Source: Penelope pileata (lineage: Eukaryota; Chordata; Aves; Galliformes; Cracidae). Taken from it: a stretch of 64,000 bases of DNA. The stretch covers positions 124,001 to 188,000 of the forward strand of contig WBMW01000210.1 in NCBI GenBank assembly GCA_013396635.1, read 5' to 3'. The first letter of the stretch is position 1. Every line of letters starts with the position of its first letter. Position numbers and translations under genes: made by a program. Below the pieces are notes generated by a model that made no database searches, was not told the origin of the DNA, and saw nothing but the letters and a program-made list of their open reading frames with translations. This document shows, piece after piece, positions 12,601 through 25,869 of this stretch.

Positions 12601-14308
12601 TTATTTTCTTAAAGCTCCTTTTCGAGTGGAGTGATTTGGAAAGCAAGAACAATTACCGTGGAACAATTTTTTTCTCTCTTATTTTGGTAGAGAAAGTTTG
12701 CAATTCAAAATGTTTTGACCAGCTTTGTTTTTGGAAGAAAGTCACCGAATGTAGATGTGTCCTCTCTAGCATAGGAAAGGTAAAAGGCTGCAGCGCTTTG
12801 ACAGCAATCCATCTGCTGATTGCTGCATGTACCAAGTGTCAGGATGAGACTGATGGCTTTAGCGTGTAAATCCACTGAGGCAGGAAGAGTGCTTTCCTTT
12901 GCTTTTCTACAGTGCAGAGTGTGTCTGTGCCAAGAAAGTGCAGAATAAGGACACAGGACTGAGCTGTGGAGGGAGTGGGCCCTTGCCAGCCAGCCTGGGG
13001 CAGAAGCACCCCTGGTTGTTCAGCTCACCTGGAGCCAGCAGCACATGATTTGCCTAACCTGCTTCATCTTTTCTTCCCGACTATTTTGAGACCTAGGGAG
13101 ATGCACTCCTTTCTGCGGAACTTCTTTGAAGTGGATATTTTTTAGTTTAAAACCTGTACAGTGGTAATATTTGCGCTGTAATGTTTCGGTTTGGTTTTAG
13201 TTCTAAGTGCTTTTGACTAAAAAATACCAGTTAAGCTTGTGGCTGGGGAAAAAACCCAACATGTTATCACTAAAACAGCAAGTAATCTCTCCTTCTCATT
13301 CCGACTCTTTGTTTTGAAGAGGATGAAGTGTGACAGGGCTTTGACTCTGTTCAGTATCTGAGCACCAGAAAAGGAGGGGTGTTTGCAGAGCCTTGTTCTC
13401 TACCTCTGTACACGTGGATTTTTCCAGCCCAGCTGGGTCTTGTTCAAGGCAGCAGTGCTATCTGTCTCAACTCAGAGACAGCAGTGGTGTGCAGTCTGCC
13501 ACCTGAGGAAGTGACCAGGGTGAGGGAATCCTAATTCCCACCTCTCAGCTAGATCTCATTGTGGACTTGTTTGAAAGGGTGTCTGCTGCAGCTCATATCC
13601 CCAGGACCCGACTGGAGCGAATGCAGGAATAAGATTAGGGATTCTGTCTAATCCTGCTAGAAACTCTTGACAGTACCCAGCAGAAATGATTCCCTGGTGT
13701 CTTTTGCAGGCTGTTCCCGGCTTCGTGCAAGGATTTGTCCTCTGCAACTGCCATCCAGCAGGGAGCTGCAAGTCTGACATAGTTCAGTAAACAGCTCTGT
13801 TTCATTGGTGTTTTGGATCTTGTTTATTATCAGCTGTGTTTCATTTCAGTAACATGGTTGAATCCCAGAAATATAAGGCTCCTGTTTCCATTGGCGAGGA
13901 GAGATTTGTAACCATACATGGGGTAGCAGGTGGTTTCTGGCAGCATGGTTTTCTTTCACGTTTATGATTTTGACCAGGTTTATGACTGCTGTTTGTAAAA
14001 TCCTCTTCTCATTATGCTAAAGCACTTCAGAATTCAGGCCCTGCCACCTCTTTTTATTATCTCATGTTTCTTTTTCTTCCCTGCCACCTCCTTTGGTCCC
14101 TGCTCAGCACAGAAAGAGCCTGTTGCAGTTGCCTGTGCCAGATTGTTGCAGGTTACCGACACAAAAACTTATTTGTAGAACGGCCTGGAGGAGAGCAAGC
14201 TGTACCAGGAAGGTGGTGGGGGTGGTTTTTGTGTGCCCAGCGATGTGGTGTTTTCTGCTCCCTCCTTGCTGATATGTAAAGAGATTTTTTTTCTTCTTTG
14301 GTTGACAG
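6621..14308. other. Unique non-coding sequence, no gene recognised
   Basis: Apart from a 10-base tandem repeat at 8481 I see no repeat family, RNA gene or convincing exon. A GTAAGC donor at about 8428 lacks a good acceptor. Open frames are short and shared between strands. Confidence 0.6.
8481..8505. repeat. Short tandem repeat, 10-base unit
   Basis: The unit CTGCACAGTA occurs 2.5 times in tandem without mismatch. Confidence 0.9.
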
Positions 14309-14427
14309 AGGAGACTGCAGCTCTGAGAGTTTCCGGGCCTGAGCAGAACAGGCTGTGCTAGCAGATCTGTTGGGTGCTGGTTTTTTTCAGGAAGGAGCTG
14401 CAGGACAGCGGAAACACCTACCTTTTG
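14309..14427 (+). other. Candidate small exon with two alternative acceptors
   Basis: An acceptor with a long T/C tract (ending GGTTGACAG at 14308) and a second one (GGTTTTTTTCAG, ending 14390) both precede one good donor (TTTTG|GTAAGA at 14428). They would give exons of 119 or 37 bases. No long frame crosses it, so a non-coding leader exon is the likeliest use if it is real. The orientation is that of TSPAN18. The call rests only on splice-site appearance. Confidence 0.25.
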
Positions 14428-17400
14428 GTAAGAACATAAAATTTAGAGCTTGCTCTTCTGTCTTGAGATGAGGATTTTGTGAGTTTAGAGGCGTTTAGGT
14501 ACCTGTTGGTGCTTGGAAGTATGGTGTTTTGTTCTAAAGACAATGAGGATAAAATGCAGTACTTAGAAATAAATCTTTGAGACCTAAATTTCCTAAGGGA
14601 AACAAATTACTCTCTTGCTTGCTTTCTTCTCCCCCTCATCCTGTTTCTGCTGGACTAAGGAGACAAATTAAATTGAGACTAGACCTCTAGAGTTGCAATG
14701 TAAGGAAACGAGAAGACCCTCTTTGATCCCAAATGCTTAATCAAGAAACATTTGCTAGCAGTGCCAAATGGGATTTATTTGTCAAGTCCTAGACAGAGGC
14801 CAGCAGGGCCTGGAAGCAAACAAAAGGAGGACGTACAGCACCACGAACTTGGATTCAACATATTCACTGTTAATCTTCTTTTGCCTACATAATGTGAAGG
14901 TTATTAACCTGACTGCAAAAGGACCTACTGGGGAGTTAAGTGTCACGTGGAGGGGATTATTACATTTTGAAAAGAATTTGTGCTGGTGACTGTAACATAA
15001 TAAATGTATTAGGTGCCTCTTTAGATCTTCTCTAAGTGGTAAAGAGGCATTGATCACCCTGTGTGATGGGGGCTGGGGAGCTTGTTTTTGATGTTTTAAT
15101 ACTGACTCAGAAATGGGAGCTTGGAGTTGTTAATGAAAGGAGCACATGCATTTTATTATTACTCATTTTTCTGCCTTAAAGAGACCAAGAGGGAGTTGGT
15201 GTGTAGAGGGGTGAGAAAGAAATAATTAGCATCTGCAGATTGGCACTGCAGATTAAGCCAGGGGGGTGAGGCTGGTAGTCTTTAAGCCTCTTGCATATTT
15301 TCCAGGTGAACTCTTTAACTTGATCCCTCCTTTTACTTTTATTTTTTTTTCCTACCAAAAGGCTTTCCACTCATGGATTTAAAAGGTCTTAAAGTTGAAC
15401 AGAAATCAGAAGCTGATTTATCATACAAGTATTCTTAGCAGGCATCTTGGCCAATGCTGTATGAAAATTATCCTAAAGTTAATCAATTTTTTCTTTCCAT
15501 TTTACATCTGAAGAGATGTGGGTTTTCACATCCCCACTCCACTTGCCTCTTGCTCGCTTTGTAGCACTTCACAGCGTTCTGAGTGCAAGACCGATTTGCT
15601 GATTGTCACCAAGTGAATGTCTAGCTCGGGAGGCTGGGGCTGGCAATTCCAGCATTATTTCATAATTTACCTCAGTATTCATGTTTTGTTTCTCCTGCCA
15701 GACAGTACCTATCAGGAAGGTCTTACTGTGGCTGTCAGGAGCAGAGGGCAGATATGAACAAGGCTGTGCTGTGTGAGGGAAAGGAAATGGTAGGTGTTGC
15801 AGTACGGCACAGAGCGAGGGCTCTGGCTGGGGGAGATGTGTTAGGTGTTTGGAGATGCATCTTTAGTGGAGACACAGAACAGAGATCCTGGCTGCTTATG
15901 AGCACTAAGGATCTGCTAACACGTGTTGCAGCAGCAAGCGCCTTAGCCAGAGCATCCAAGGTAATTAGTCAGTCTACCTGCATTCCTCCTGCAGCCTCAA
16001 TTAATTACGTGGCTCTCTTTAACTTCTGGTCAAAATGGTTGTGTAGTGGTGTTACATGATGTTAACCAGCTGCCACCTGCTGCTTCCATCGATACTTTAT
16101 AAATACTGTACTAGGCACTTGAAAGGCCGTTCTCACCAAGCTCTGCTCCTGCTGGTCTCTGCCTCCCTGAGCACTTGGTCTGAGGAAGGAATGACAAAAT
16201 GCTGTCTGTGCTGGTAGCAAACACAAAAGCTGCAGCAGGCAAGTGCCTTAGTATGCTTGAAGGGAAAGCTGCTGCTTTTGGTGTTTCATCCTTTATTGAC
16301 CAAAATACAAACACGGGTCAGCAATGAGAAATACAGGTGGTTTCAGTGGGAAGAACTGTACTGGAGCATCTCCAGCAGTGGCAGCTCCTTGGGCAAGGCT
16401 TGCGGGGAAAGTAGGTTGTATCTTTTATTAGGCCTATTCATACTGCTGGGGGAGGTGACCTTTTAAACATGCAAATGAGATTTCTCATGTCTGAAATAGA
16501 AGCATCAGCCTTCAAAACTAAATAAATACATGTTGAGGACACTCCTCTGAGTTTAGCAAAGTTATGTTAATGACTTCAACCATCTGTTAGAGAAAATGTA
16601 GTTGTGAAGCTGAGATGGGCTCGGGGTACGTTGGTGGAGAAGAGGTAATAAAGTTGTCAGTCTCTTTGGGATGGTGTCAAGTCACCACTGTAAAGGTCTC
16701 CAGGGACTGAGTTTTAATTGATTGTTTTTCTTAGTGTTGTTACAGTTCCTTTTTAAAAATAAGATGTGAAGGAAAAATATAGATATATCCTGTAAAGCCC
16801 CAAAACTGTCGTGTGTTGGCTCAGTACCCTTCTGACAGCAAGGTTCCTTGAGGTATCAGAATGATGAGGCTGGGAGCTCTCTCATCTGCCCCCTTCCTGA
16901 GCTGGGAGAGCCTGGGGGTTCCAAGGGAAAATTCTGCAGCCGGGGCCATGTGACAGGAATACAGCAGCTGTGTTCCAAGGGGAAGCAGGGAAAGAAACAC
17001 AATGAGAGAGTTAAAGTCAGCCACCCCAAGGAGTGGGGCTGGCTCCTGAAGGCCAGCTGGTAAGCTTCCCAGCCTGGCGGCATCTCTTCTCCTTAAACAC
17101 GTCATGCAATGTCGAGAAATGGTTTGGGTGTTGTTCTGATGCTCTGGCATCTCTCCAAGAGGAGATGGCTGTTCAAATACAGCCTTAAAGGAGGTGCTCA
17201 CTCTGCCAGGGCTGCCATAGGTTGGTGACCCAAGCAGGAGAAGGAGCACCAAGAGGAAGGACGTCGGAGATGTGTGGCAGAGTGTGGGCAGAAATGCCAT
17301 TCATCTTCACCTGGCAGCCGTACCAGAGCCACTTCCAGATTGTCCGATTCAACACTTAGCGTGTAGTATGTTTATGACCGTTCTGCTTTCCTTTTCAGTT

Positions 17401-20400
17401 CCCTTACCTCTGTCTCTGAACTACAAAGATGTTAGCCTTGTCTGAATGCTTCCTTACGCCTCACAGCTGTGCTAACACAAGTGGTAATCTAGCTTTGCTA
17501 TGGCATCTACTGCTAGAGTATCTCATGTGGGCCAGGAGGGGTGCAGTCACAGGGAAAAGCAATATTCAGCAAAAAGCAACCATCTGCTTAGATGGCCCTG
17601 CTGCTTTTCTGGAATTAGCAATTTGCACCTGAGAGCAAGTTCTTCTAGTCTAGTACTTGATCTAAAGAAGAGAGTACAAGTATGTGGAACTGCTTGTAAA
17701 ATATGCAGAAGTGTGGTAAGTCCCATGGTTATAAACACCTCTACACATGTGTAAATTTTTGGAGGCTGTGGAGATGAGATGTTGCACTGAATGGAGGTAG
17801 GAGTCAGAAACCTTTCAAGAGGAGCCAGTGGTGGCACCTCAAATGAATGAAGATCCATGTCTCCATGAAGAATAACAAAGCCCTCAAATTGTCTGGAAGA
17901 GAGGTGGTTCCCACTTCTGCTGGTCTGGTGACTAAAATTTAGCGAGTCCTGCAGTTCTTAGAGATGTCTCAGAGGTTCTTGCAGAATCCAGCTCTATGAA
18001 GGGATGCACGGTCTTGTGGTTTTCAGTTGGACGGTAGTAGCAAATCAGGTACTTTGAGTTCTTGAAGAATAAGAGTTTAGCTGCACTGAGTTGAAGATAC
18101 CATTGCTGTTCTCTACAATGAAATTATTACCTGATATGACCATCTGCGAGAATGAGATCAAATAATGACACTACTTCATTAAAGTATGGATTCATTGGCG
18201 TCAGATTTTGCTCAGACCTGATGAGAGTGAATCAGATGACTTAGCCTTCAAGTTTCATCTTGCCTCCATCACTCACTAATTGTTTACACCTTGGGAATTA
18301 GCAGAAACGGCCAAAAATGTTAACCTAGTACAACTGATTGGTTACAGAGTATACATGCAACCCCTGGTATATTTACTTCTGTGTCTTTGTGATGAATCAT
18401 AAATGTTCTTGTGATAGCTACATGAATAATTTGTAGCAATTTTAAAATATAATTTTCTATGTAAGTTCTTCTGTTGACAAATTGTCTACAAATAGCTTAT
18501 TGGCTTCTCAATTGCATTGAGTTATTTGAAATTATTCATAGATTGTTTCTCGCTTTGCTGGTTGTTTACAAGCAATTCCTTTGTATTGTTCAGTATTCAA
18601 GTGTTCAGCTTCCAGCTGCACAATTCAGTTTGGATTTTGACATAGGGGTCACACAATACTATTTCTACTCCTTGACTAAATGCATGTAACCCATAGGACC
18701 TAGCTTCTTGCATGAACATTTGCACTGAATTACAAAATTCTTATCCTGCAGCTTCTCTTCAACACTTGTTTAAAAAAGAATTGTTTCAGTTTCTGCTGAT
18801 AATGTTGTTTAGAAGGGTATTTATGGAAATGCTAATACACAGTGGACATTACCATAAATGAGCAAATCTGCTGTAAAGCTACAGCTGTTCACTCAACTGC
18901 ATTTTTATGAACTTAACTGTTTGGCCATCTTCTTACTATGGCATTAAAATATTAATCTTTATCGTACTTGTTTTTTCTGTGTGTGAAGAAAACAATTCTG
19001 TGAGAAAGATCCACCTGTGTATTGTTAGCAGTTGTGTTTCCTGTGGAAACTGCCTATAGTGACCTCCATTGTCAGTGCTGGCTATGTTCTTCCATCTGAT
19101 TTTAAAAATTTTCCTTCTGTTGTGTCCCCAGAATCCCCCAGGTCTGTTTAAAGCTGCAGTACTGTGAATATGAAACCTTAGAAGTACATTAAATCCTGCT
19201 CTGTAACTGGACAATCCAGAGCCATTCACTGAGCCTTGCACCCTCCTAACCCTGTCCCTGGGCTGTTGCCTCGCCGCTCCCTCCTCCCTTTGCCCTCCCC
19301 AGCTGCCCCCATCTCCAGAGAGAGGATCAAACATTGCCTGTTTGGTGGAGACATTTAAGCCCAAGGACTGTGTTGCAAAGCGATGCAGAGGACGTGTTTG
19401 AAATTCTTTTACGTGTTTCTAAAGTAACAGTGAGAAGCATGCGCTCTTGCTGTTCAGAGATAAGGGAAAATTGCCCTTGAAGTACTGAAGTGTCCAAAAT
19501 ATAAAATTTATTTTTGCTTCTTAATACATTTTTGGATCATTTTCAAAACACGTCTCTTTCTTTTCTTTGCATATTCAAATCATTACAACACGAAGTATTA
19601 TATACCTGTCCTCTCTGGATTATGTTTGCTGCGTTTCCCTATACCTCTCATTGGTCCCTGGAGCTCAGGATTGTGTTTATTACAAATGAATGTTTAGTGT
19701 CTGCCTTGAAGAGCTACTCATCTGGCTTGAATTTTCTGGTTGCAGGACTCTGGAAACTGCTGTACAGAGAGAAGGGCCCTGTTGAGCACTATCTGAGTAC
19801 AGAGGGATGCTGTTTCATCTTGTGGCTTTTAGTGAGGGCTTTCTTATGAAATTGGTTGGCAGTTGCTTTGGCAGAAAAGAGCTTGGTGAGGAGAGGACAC
19901 TATTTGTTTTGTTTGGCCTTCATTGCCAGCTGCCTCCTGCTATAGCAGTCAAGCTACAGAGATGGGAAGGTCAAAGGAGATCTCTAACTCACCCCAAGTA
20001 AGAGCAGGATGGTGTGCTGCCCTTCCAAGGGGCACTAGGGAAGAAAAGCTCATGGTGAGCCCAAGCTTCCTCTTCCTCTCTTGGTCCTGCGGCTTGGGCC
20101 GTGCAGGGAAGAGAGCTTTGCTTTCAGACGCTTCTGCAGTGTTGCCCTCACCACCCTCATCCGCAATGGCAGCTGGTGCCTGAACCTTATTTGTCCTTCT
20201 CACTTGCTTTTCGCTGCTTTTTTGAAGTCCTGGCATAGTTACTGTGAGGTATGTTTAGGTGAGGGATGTGCATGCAGCTCCTCTCTTTCATTACGGTCTT
20301 GAGACTGCATTGCCTGTGGCTTGGGAGAGGTTTCAATGCCTCCAAAGGCTTCATCCTTTCTCCCAATTGCTGGGCTCACTCCCCATGTGCCAGAAAACAT

Positions 20401-23400
20401 TTCTCAGCTGCTGGAAATTATTTAGTCCTGCTCCTAGCTTGAGCTGTCTGCAGACTGCTGCATCTTGCCAACTGGTAGCCAGACATCAGAGCTGTAATCA
20501 GGGGTTGTAAGCAGCAGCTTTTGCCAGGTGAGCCACAGGGAACAAAGATTTCCCTTCAGGGGAGCTCTCCTCATCTTACTGCAGCTAGAAGCTGCTTTCT
20601 GAAAGCCTCTGAACGCTGACCTCCATCCCAAGCACAGGACAGCTGCAGGAAGCAGGCAGCGCTCTCTTAGCAGCTAGGCCATAACTGTGCTGAGCTGCTT
20701 TGTGTGCCCAGGAGTCCTCACAAATAATTCAGCAGAGAGTTTTTGTGCAATTGAGGCTTCTCTTGTGGTGTGGTTTGCAGAGTGCAGTCCCTGCCTTATT
20801 AGCCTGGATGCTGCGTGCTGTAGATCCTTGTGGAACCGTGCACTTAGGAGCTAAGTGCTTGTAAAAGTTCCTGTGGTTGATTGCAAGGCCAATGGGCTTG
20901 TTTTGCTTCACACCCTTTCTTAGTTAGTCTTTTACAACTAGCGTTGGTCTCTCCTTATTTTTTCTGTCTCTCTTTTTGTCAGTGTTTCTAGTCTGGTGCA
21001 AAATGCTGAAGTACAGTTGTGCCATTTATCGAAATGGTGGAATAAAGCCGAAGTTGAAATAAAATATAAGAAAGGATAGAGGGAAAGGTCAGGCAAAGGT
21101 AAGCCTGTGTTCATTTTCAAGGAGTATCTTAGCAGGCAGCTCAATAATAGAAAAACACAATGCACGGTCCTGGTTGGGACGAATAGCCTCTGCAGTAAGC
21201 AAAGAGTACTTGCGGTGTCCCTGTCAGGAGCAGACCTCACAGTCAGGAGCTCTCCCTGTTGCACATGAATGAAACAAAGCTACATTTTGGCTTCCACAGC
21301 CAGTTACGTGACCAGGCTCCAAGAACAGTGCCTGTATGATCAGTATGTGTTTTATTTTGGAAACCCTGTAAGATTGTGGGATAAATCAGCAAGGTTGAAG
21401 TCCCACCTTTCCAGTGATGTCTGAAGCTTTGGGAGTGCCTGAGGTTTTTAGGCTCCATGCTTTCAGAGGGCCAGGTTTTTAGAAACTGCTGAGCGTTTCT
21501 TGTCTGAAGACCCTTGGATAGATAGCTTGAGACATTTTTATAGATGAGGCCTCCCTAACACTGACCACTTCCAAAGGCTTCAGAGTGAAGCTTTTCCACA
21601 TCCATCTCTTTGGGGTCTGGTTGTGCTCCTGTTGCAGACACAAGGAGGTTTGTCCTCAGTGCCAGTGGAGCTGTAGTTTCCTTGGCTGTCCTTCCTCTTG
21701 TGTTCAGCAGGCTCAGAAGTGCTCCTCCACTAACTGGCTAACAGACCCCTCCAAAAAGGGTATTCTCTGTCAATTTAGTGTTTTTACAACATAAAACATC
21801 GCCTCACGCTTCAGTAACTGTGAGAAAGCAAGGAGGCAATGTTCCTTGCTGATGGGCTAGGACAGTGAGCCAAAGAGCTCGCTTTCTGCAACTTTCAGAG
21901 GGGTGGCTTCCTATTTCTCAACTTTTGGGAAATCCTTTGGGAGCTGGATTTATTCGCTATTGTTACAAAACCTGAAGAGTTTTCTGTTCTGCCTGTGCCC
22001 TGTGGTAACAATAATCCCTACACTAAGCTGCCCGACCAGCTCCATGCTTGTGACTTGCATTGTGCATTCTGCTTTTGATTACTGGCTGCTTAAAGCTGTT
22101 GTGTTGAATGAGAGGGCAGAAGAGAATGACAGTGGGATGAACTGGGGAAAAAGAAGGTGATTAAAAACATTTGCAAATAGGGGACGTGCTCTAGTAATGA
22201 AAGTTGGCAAGAGTCCTGAAGAGCACCATCATGAGAAAATACCAGCGAGAAATAAAGAACTGCCTTCTCCCTGCTCTGTGCTTTCTGATGCACTCTTAAT
22301 TTTGCCACCCAGTACAAAATGGCTTTAAGGTGCTTGTACAATAGCTATGGAAAAAATTACCTCATCTCTGTACTTTTGCCACGTGCTGGAATTGCTAATA
22401 CATTTACTAGTAGTTATGTTTCTTTTGGACCATTGAAAAGTTTTGATCATTTTTACATTGCATTCCAGCAAATGTCTATTAGATCTGCTCTTTCCTGAAG
22501 GATTGGTGATCAGAAATTTTTCCTCTTTCTTCCCTTTCTTTCAGGGAGCAGAAAGTGAAAAGAAAATCATGGCTCTTACAAATAGAAAATGTATGATATT
22601 TTATTTTCTGGGAGAAGAAGAGAAGGATGGATGCGTCCCTTTGCCCCCTGTTGTCATGGAGTTCTTCCTTTGCTGCTGCTCGTCTTGCTGACCCTGTGTA
22701 TTCTGCATCCCTTCCAGTGGCTTTGCTGAATAGGTGCCTTTCTCTTGTGCAGGCACAGTAAACCCTTCTGAGGCCTTTAAGGTTTACATTACAAGTATTT
22801 ACATTCTGGCATTTGATTCTTGGTTCTTGAAAACCCAGTAGCTGCTTCTTCAGGGCTCAGCTCTTCATTGGCTGTGGTTTCCTGCCATGAACAAGCCTAC
22901 TCTGCAATGATAGTGTGATTTCTGACCTGGGCAGTTAAACAATACTTTGATGTGTGCCAAGTGTCTTCACTGGCTCGCCTGTTCCTCATACAATGAAGTT
23001 AACTTTTACTGTGGTTTATTTGGATATACACGCAGGCAGAGGCACCTGAACTGCTGTGAAGAAGGCAGCTGAGGACAGAAGGCTGGGTGTCGTGTGAGGG
23101 TCAGGGTGATGTGGCGTGATGTGACATCAGTCTGAAGGGCTGAAACCTGTGAGCTTGATGCTTGAGACACGATGAAAATGCCAGGATGTGATATGATGGC
23201 TTTGTTACTGTGATCAGAAGGATTTAGGCTGAGTTGCAGGCATTGGAGTGGAATTTCACAAGCTTTTGCTCTTCATTTCAAGAGGATAATAGAACTGCAT
23301 TGCATATCCTTTTCCAAGCTGCCCATGGCTTTCTCCGTGGCCTTTACCTTTTGATTATTGGTTTTTGTGTGCTTTTTCCTCTTGAAATACTTATTGCTAA

Positions 23401-24239
23401 GTCCTTTAAAATTATTATGTCTTTGAAGAAAAACAATCAGGTCTTAAGAGGCATTTTTGGGGAGTGGTGGGAGTCTAGAGTTTGTTTAAAGAAAGGGGAT
23501 CTGGAGAAGATAAAGCAGAGATCTCAGCTATGCAGAACTGATGATGCATTCCAAAAGATAATTGAAGAGCTATACCACTCTACCAAGTGCTCCATTCTAT
23601 ATTATTTTTTTTTTTCACTTGGAAATCTTTTGAAGCACCAGAATCACACACACCTACATTGTACCTAAACCTGTGGGAACCATAAGCCCATGGCCCTCTC
23701 TTGGAGCAAGCAGATGACACTAATTCCCTGAGCAGCAATCCAGGCCTTTCCAAACGCACCTCTCTACCACCACATGCTTGAACTGCTCGTAGCAGACGTA
23801 CGCCCTTGCTGTGCAAACAGAGCACGGTGTCTTGAACATTTGTTTTCGTTCCACCCTTGGGTGCTTCCATAATTCTGGGAACATCCTGCTCGAAGGTGTC
23901 AGCGTGTCTGCTCAGGTGCATCTGAGGAAAGAGAGATGAGAGACAGATGAAAGCCTTAGAAAAATCCTGCTAGAAAACAGCTGGATTAGCAGAGCTAATG
24001 GAGTTACACAGACTGAGCGTGACAGCACCAGTGCTGTGCCACAGTTTCCCAGGGAGCAGCCAGCCCTCTAGTTAGGGGAGGAGGAGAGAGCGTGATGGGA
24101 GACCCCAAGTAACAGCTCAGGCTGACACTTCAGTGACAGTTCAGAAAGCCTTATTTCTGCATCAAACACGAAACAGGAGCTTGAAAAACAGGCTAATGTT
24201 TACGCACAAGTATGTCAAACCCTTCTTAAAAGAAGTAAA
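14428..24239. other. Unique non-coding sequence, one doubtful ORF
   Basis: Apart from the doubtful minus-strand ORF at 16821-17300, nothing is recognised. 19240-19320 is a C/T-rich stretch. A fine acceptor (CTTTCTTCCCTTTCTTTCAG, ending 22544) has no good donor within 200 bases. An eleven-T run lies at 23605-23615. Confidence 0.55.
16821..17300 (-). CDS. Unrecognised ORF with signal-peptide-like N-terminus (doubtful)
   Basis: The 159-codon minus-strand ORF begins MAFLPTLC and has a hydrophobic Leu/Val run at about residues 15-24 followed by a plausible signal-peptidase site (SPTYG|SPG). Downstream are an N-linked glycosylation sequon (Asn-Asn-Thr, about 56-58) and a tribasic Arg-Arg-Arg (about 70-72) that could be a processing site. 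I do not recognise the protein. The start context is poor (T at -3), and the Leu run comes from a CT-rich DNA tract, so chance is the likelier explanation. It would run antisense to TSPAN18. Confidence 0.12.
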   Translation of the reverse strand: MAFLPTLCHTSPTSFLLVLLLLLGSPTYGSPGRVSTSFKAVFEQPSPLGEMPEHQNNTQTISRHCMTCLRRRDAARLGSLPAGLQEPAPLLGVADFNSLIVFLSLLPLGTQLLYSCHMAPAAEFSLGTPRLSQLRKGADERAPSLIILIPQGTLLSEGY

Positions 24240-24540
24240 AAGGATAGAAATTGCTATTAATAATGCAAATGCTTTTGTTAGGCAGCATGCTTCCTCAGAG
24301 TAGGTAATTCAATCCTATGCTCAGGAAGTGCCACCGGTTTCTTTTTCCATTAGGTTTAGGGCACAGAGGGCATTTGGATTAATGAGAGGCAGAGATGGAG
24401 GGAAAATACTCCGTTATCCTTACCCTTTGGTAAGCCTGGGTAATTTGTGGAACCTTTGCAAGCAGTAGCTTTCATTTCAGTGTAATTGCAAAATAATTAC
24501 CTCATCTGGTAGGGGTATCATCTGTGTTGATTGGCAACAC
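24240..24540. promoter_or_regulatory. Candidate regulatory block with POU octamer
   Basis: The block holds a perfect octamer ATGCAAAT (24263-24270) preceded by TTAATA. It also holds GGTAATTCAATC, GGATTAATGAG and a paired ATTGCAAAATAATTACC arrangement. It is unique sequence without ORF or repeat. The call is motif clustering only. Confidence 0.25.
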
Positions 24541-25009
24541 AGGTAATATATGAAACAGCTGCTTCAGAAGTGTATGCACTAGCATGGTTCTGTCTGAGTT
24601 GGGCAGATGAATGCCTTTCAGTTGGGCGTGTTAAAAGCTAAGTGAAACAGCACAGACCAGCACTTGCTGTTCATTTTAAGGGGGGAAAATTGGCATCTTT
24701 GGGGCAGTTTTTGGGTGCCAGTTGAGAATTTGGTGTCCTCATTTTTGTCAGAATCCATAAACCTAACCTCTGGAAATGAGGATCAAATCAGTAGGTTGTA
24801 GACTTGGTTTTTTGAGGATGAACTTCAGAAGCTGTAAGAAAAACAATAACAAAAAAACCTTTCAGGGAAACAGATGAGAACAGGAAAGGAAGGAACAGCA
24901 ATCTCCAGACTAAAGAAATATGCTTGTGACTGAAGTGACACTGGTGCCACAAATAGTGAAGGCAGGAAGGTGTCTGGACACATGCTTTTGGATAGATGAC
25001 CAGTCCTTT

Positions 25010-25049
25010 ACTTTTCCTTTCTTTTTTCTTTTTTTTTTTTAAAAAAAGG
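25010..25049. repeat. Pyrimidine tract abutting A run
   Basis: A CT-rich tract ending in about twelve T residues is followed at once by seven A residues, so the T and A runs could form a small hairpin. It is low-complexity sequence without a recognised element. Confidence 0.7.
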
Positions 25050-25869
25050 AAACTCCTTTACCTTAGTAACCAGCAAATTAATGCATTTCTGAAGTTTAGC
25101 TGTTAGCAGCTCGGTGTGAGTCTCAGTGGGCTCATGGGCTCCATGGGTTCTTCCAGGCAGTCATCCCATATTGCAGAGGTACTGCAAATGCGTCGTTGCT
25201 TGCTCTTCTTGTCACTGAATTCAAATCAGGTAGTTTTTCCATTGCAGAGAATAGGAAATGGCCTGCAATATTTTGCTAAAATGGAATTGCGGGTGGCATT
25301 GGTTATAGAGCCAGTAGTGTTGGTGGGGTAAAGGTACTGGGTTTGTTCCGTACCTGATCTTGCCGTTTGCTGTGCTCCTGGCCATGTGCTGGCTGTTTGT
25401 GCTCCTCCCAGCACGCTGAATCAGTATCCCCGTGACACAGGTTTCAGAGGTGTGTCAGGTCAACCTGGGGCTTTGGGCATTGTGACCCACAGCCTCTGTG
25501 GGCACAATTTCTGTGGGAAAAAGTTGCTGTGCTGGGGAGGTGTGCGCCTTTCATTTTCAGCACCGTGTTGGGGCTGTTCAGCAGGGCAAGCTGCGGTCTG
25601 GTCTGGAGCTGGAGCTGCATCTGCCGTGCTGGGAATGCCAAGCCTTGCATCTGATCTGGAATGCCAATGAGCCCATATAAAGCTGTTAATGTCTGTGTGA
25701 GGTTTTTTAGTCCTCATTACCGACCTGATAGAAAGATAATTCCTCAGCTGCTGTTCCAACCTGTGGGATTTTACCCACTTAATTAATTTTCTTTCTTGTT
25801 GAAGAAGATCAGTTTTTTATGCAGAGGAGCTGTGCTCGACTTGCTTTTGAGGGGCTTCTCATGCCTCTA

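Noticed and set aside
15495..15560. Possible reverse-orientation MIR core (CCATTTTACATCTGAAGAGATG)
   Set aside because: Similarity fades after the first 20 bases and could be chance.
22545..22690. Possible exon after a very strong acceptor, with ATGG 24 bases in
   Set aside because: No adequate donor follows within exon-like distance and the frame ends at a stop at 22691 without recognisable content.
23580..23921. Minus-strand 113-codon frame next to an A-run on that strand, considered as a retrocopy with a poly-A tail
   Set aside because: The run is only eleven bases, no poly-A signal or target-site duplication was seen, and the peptide is not recognised.
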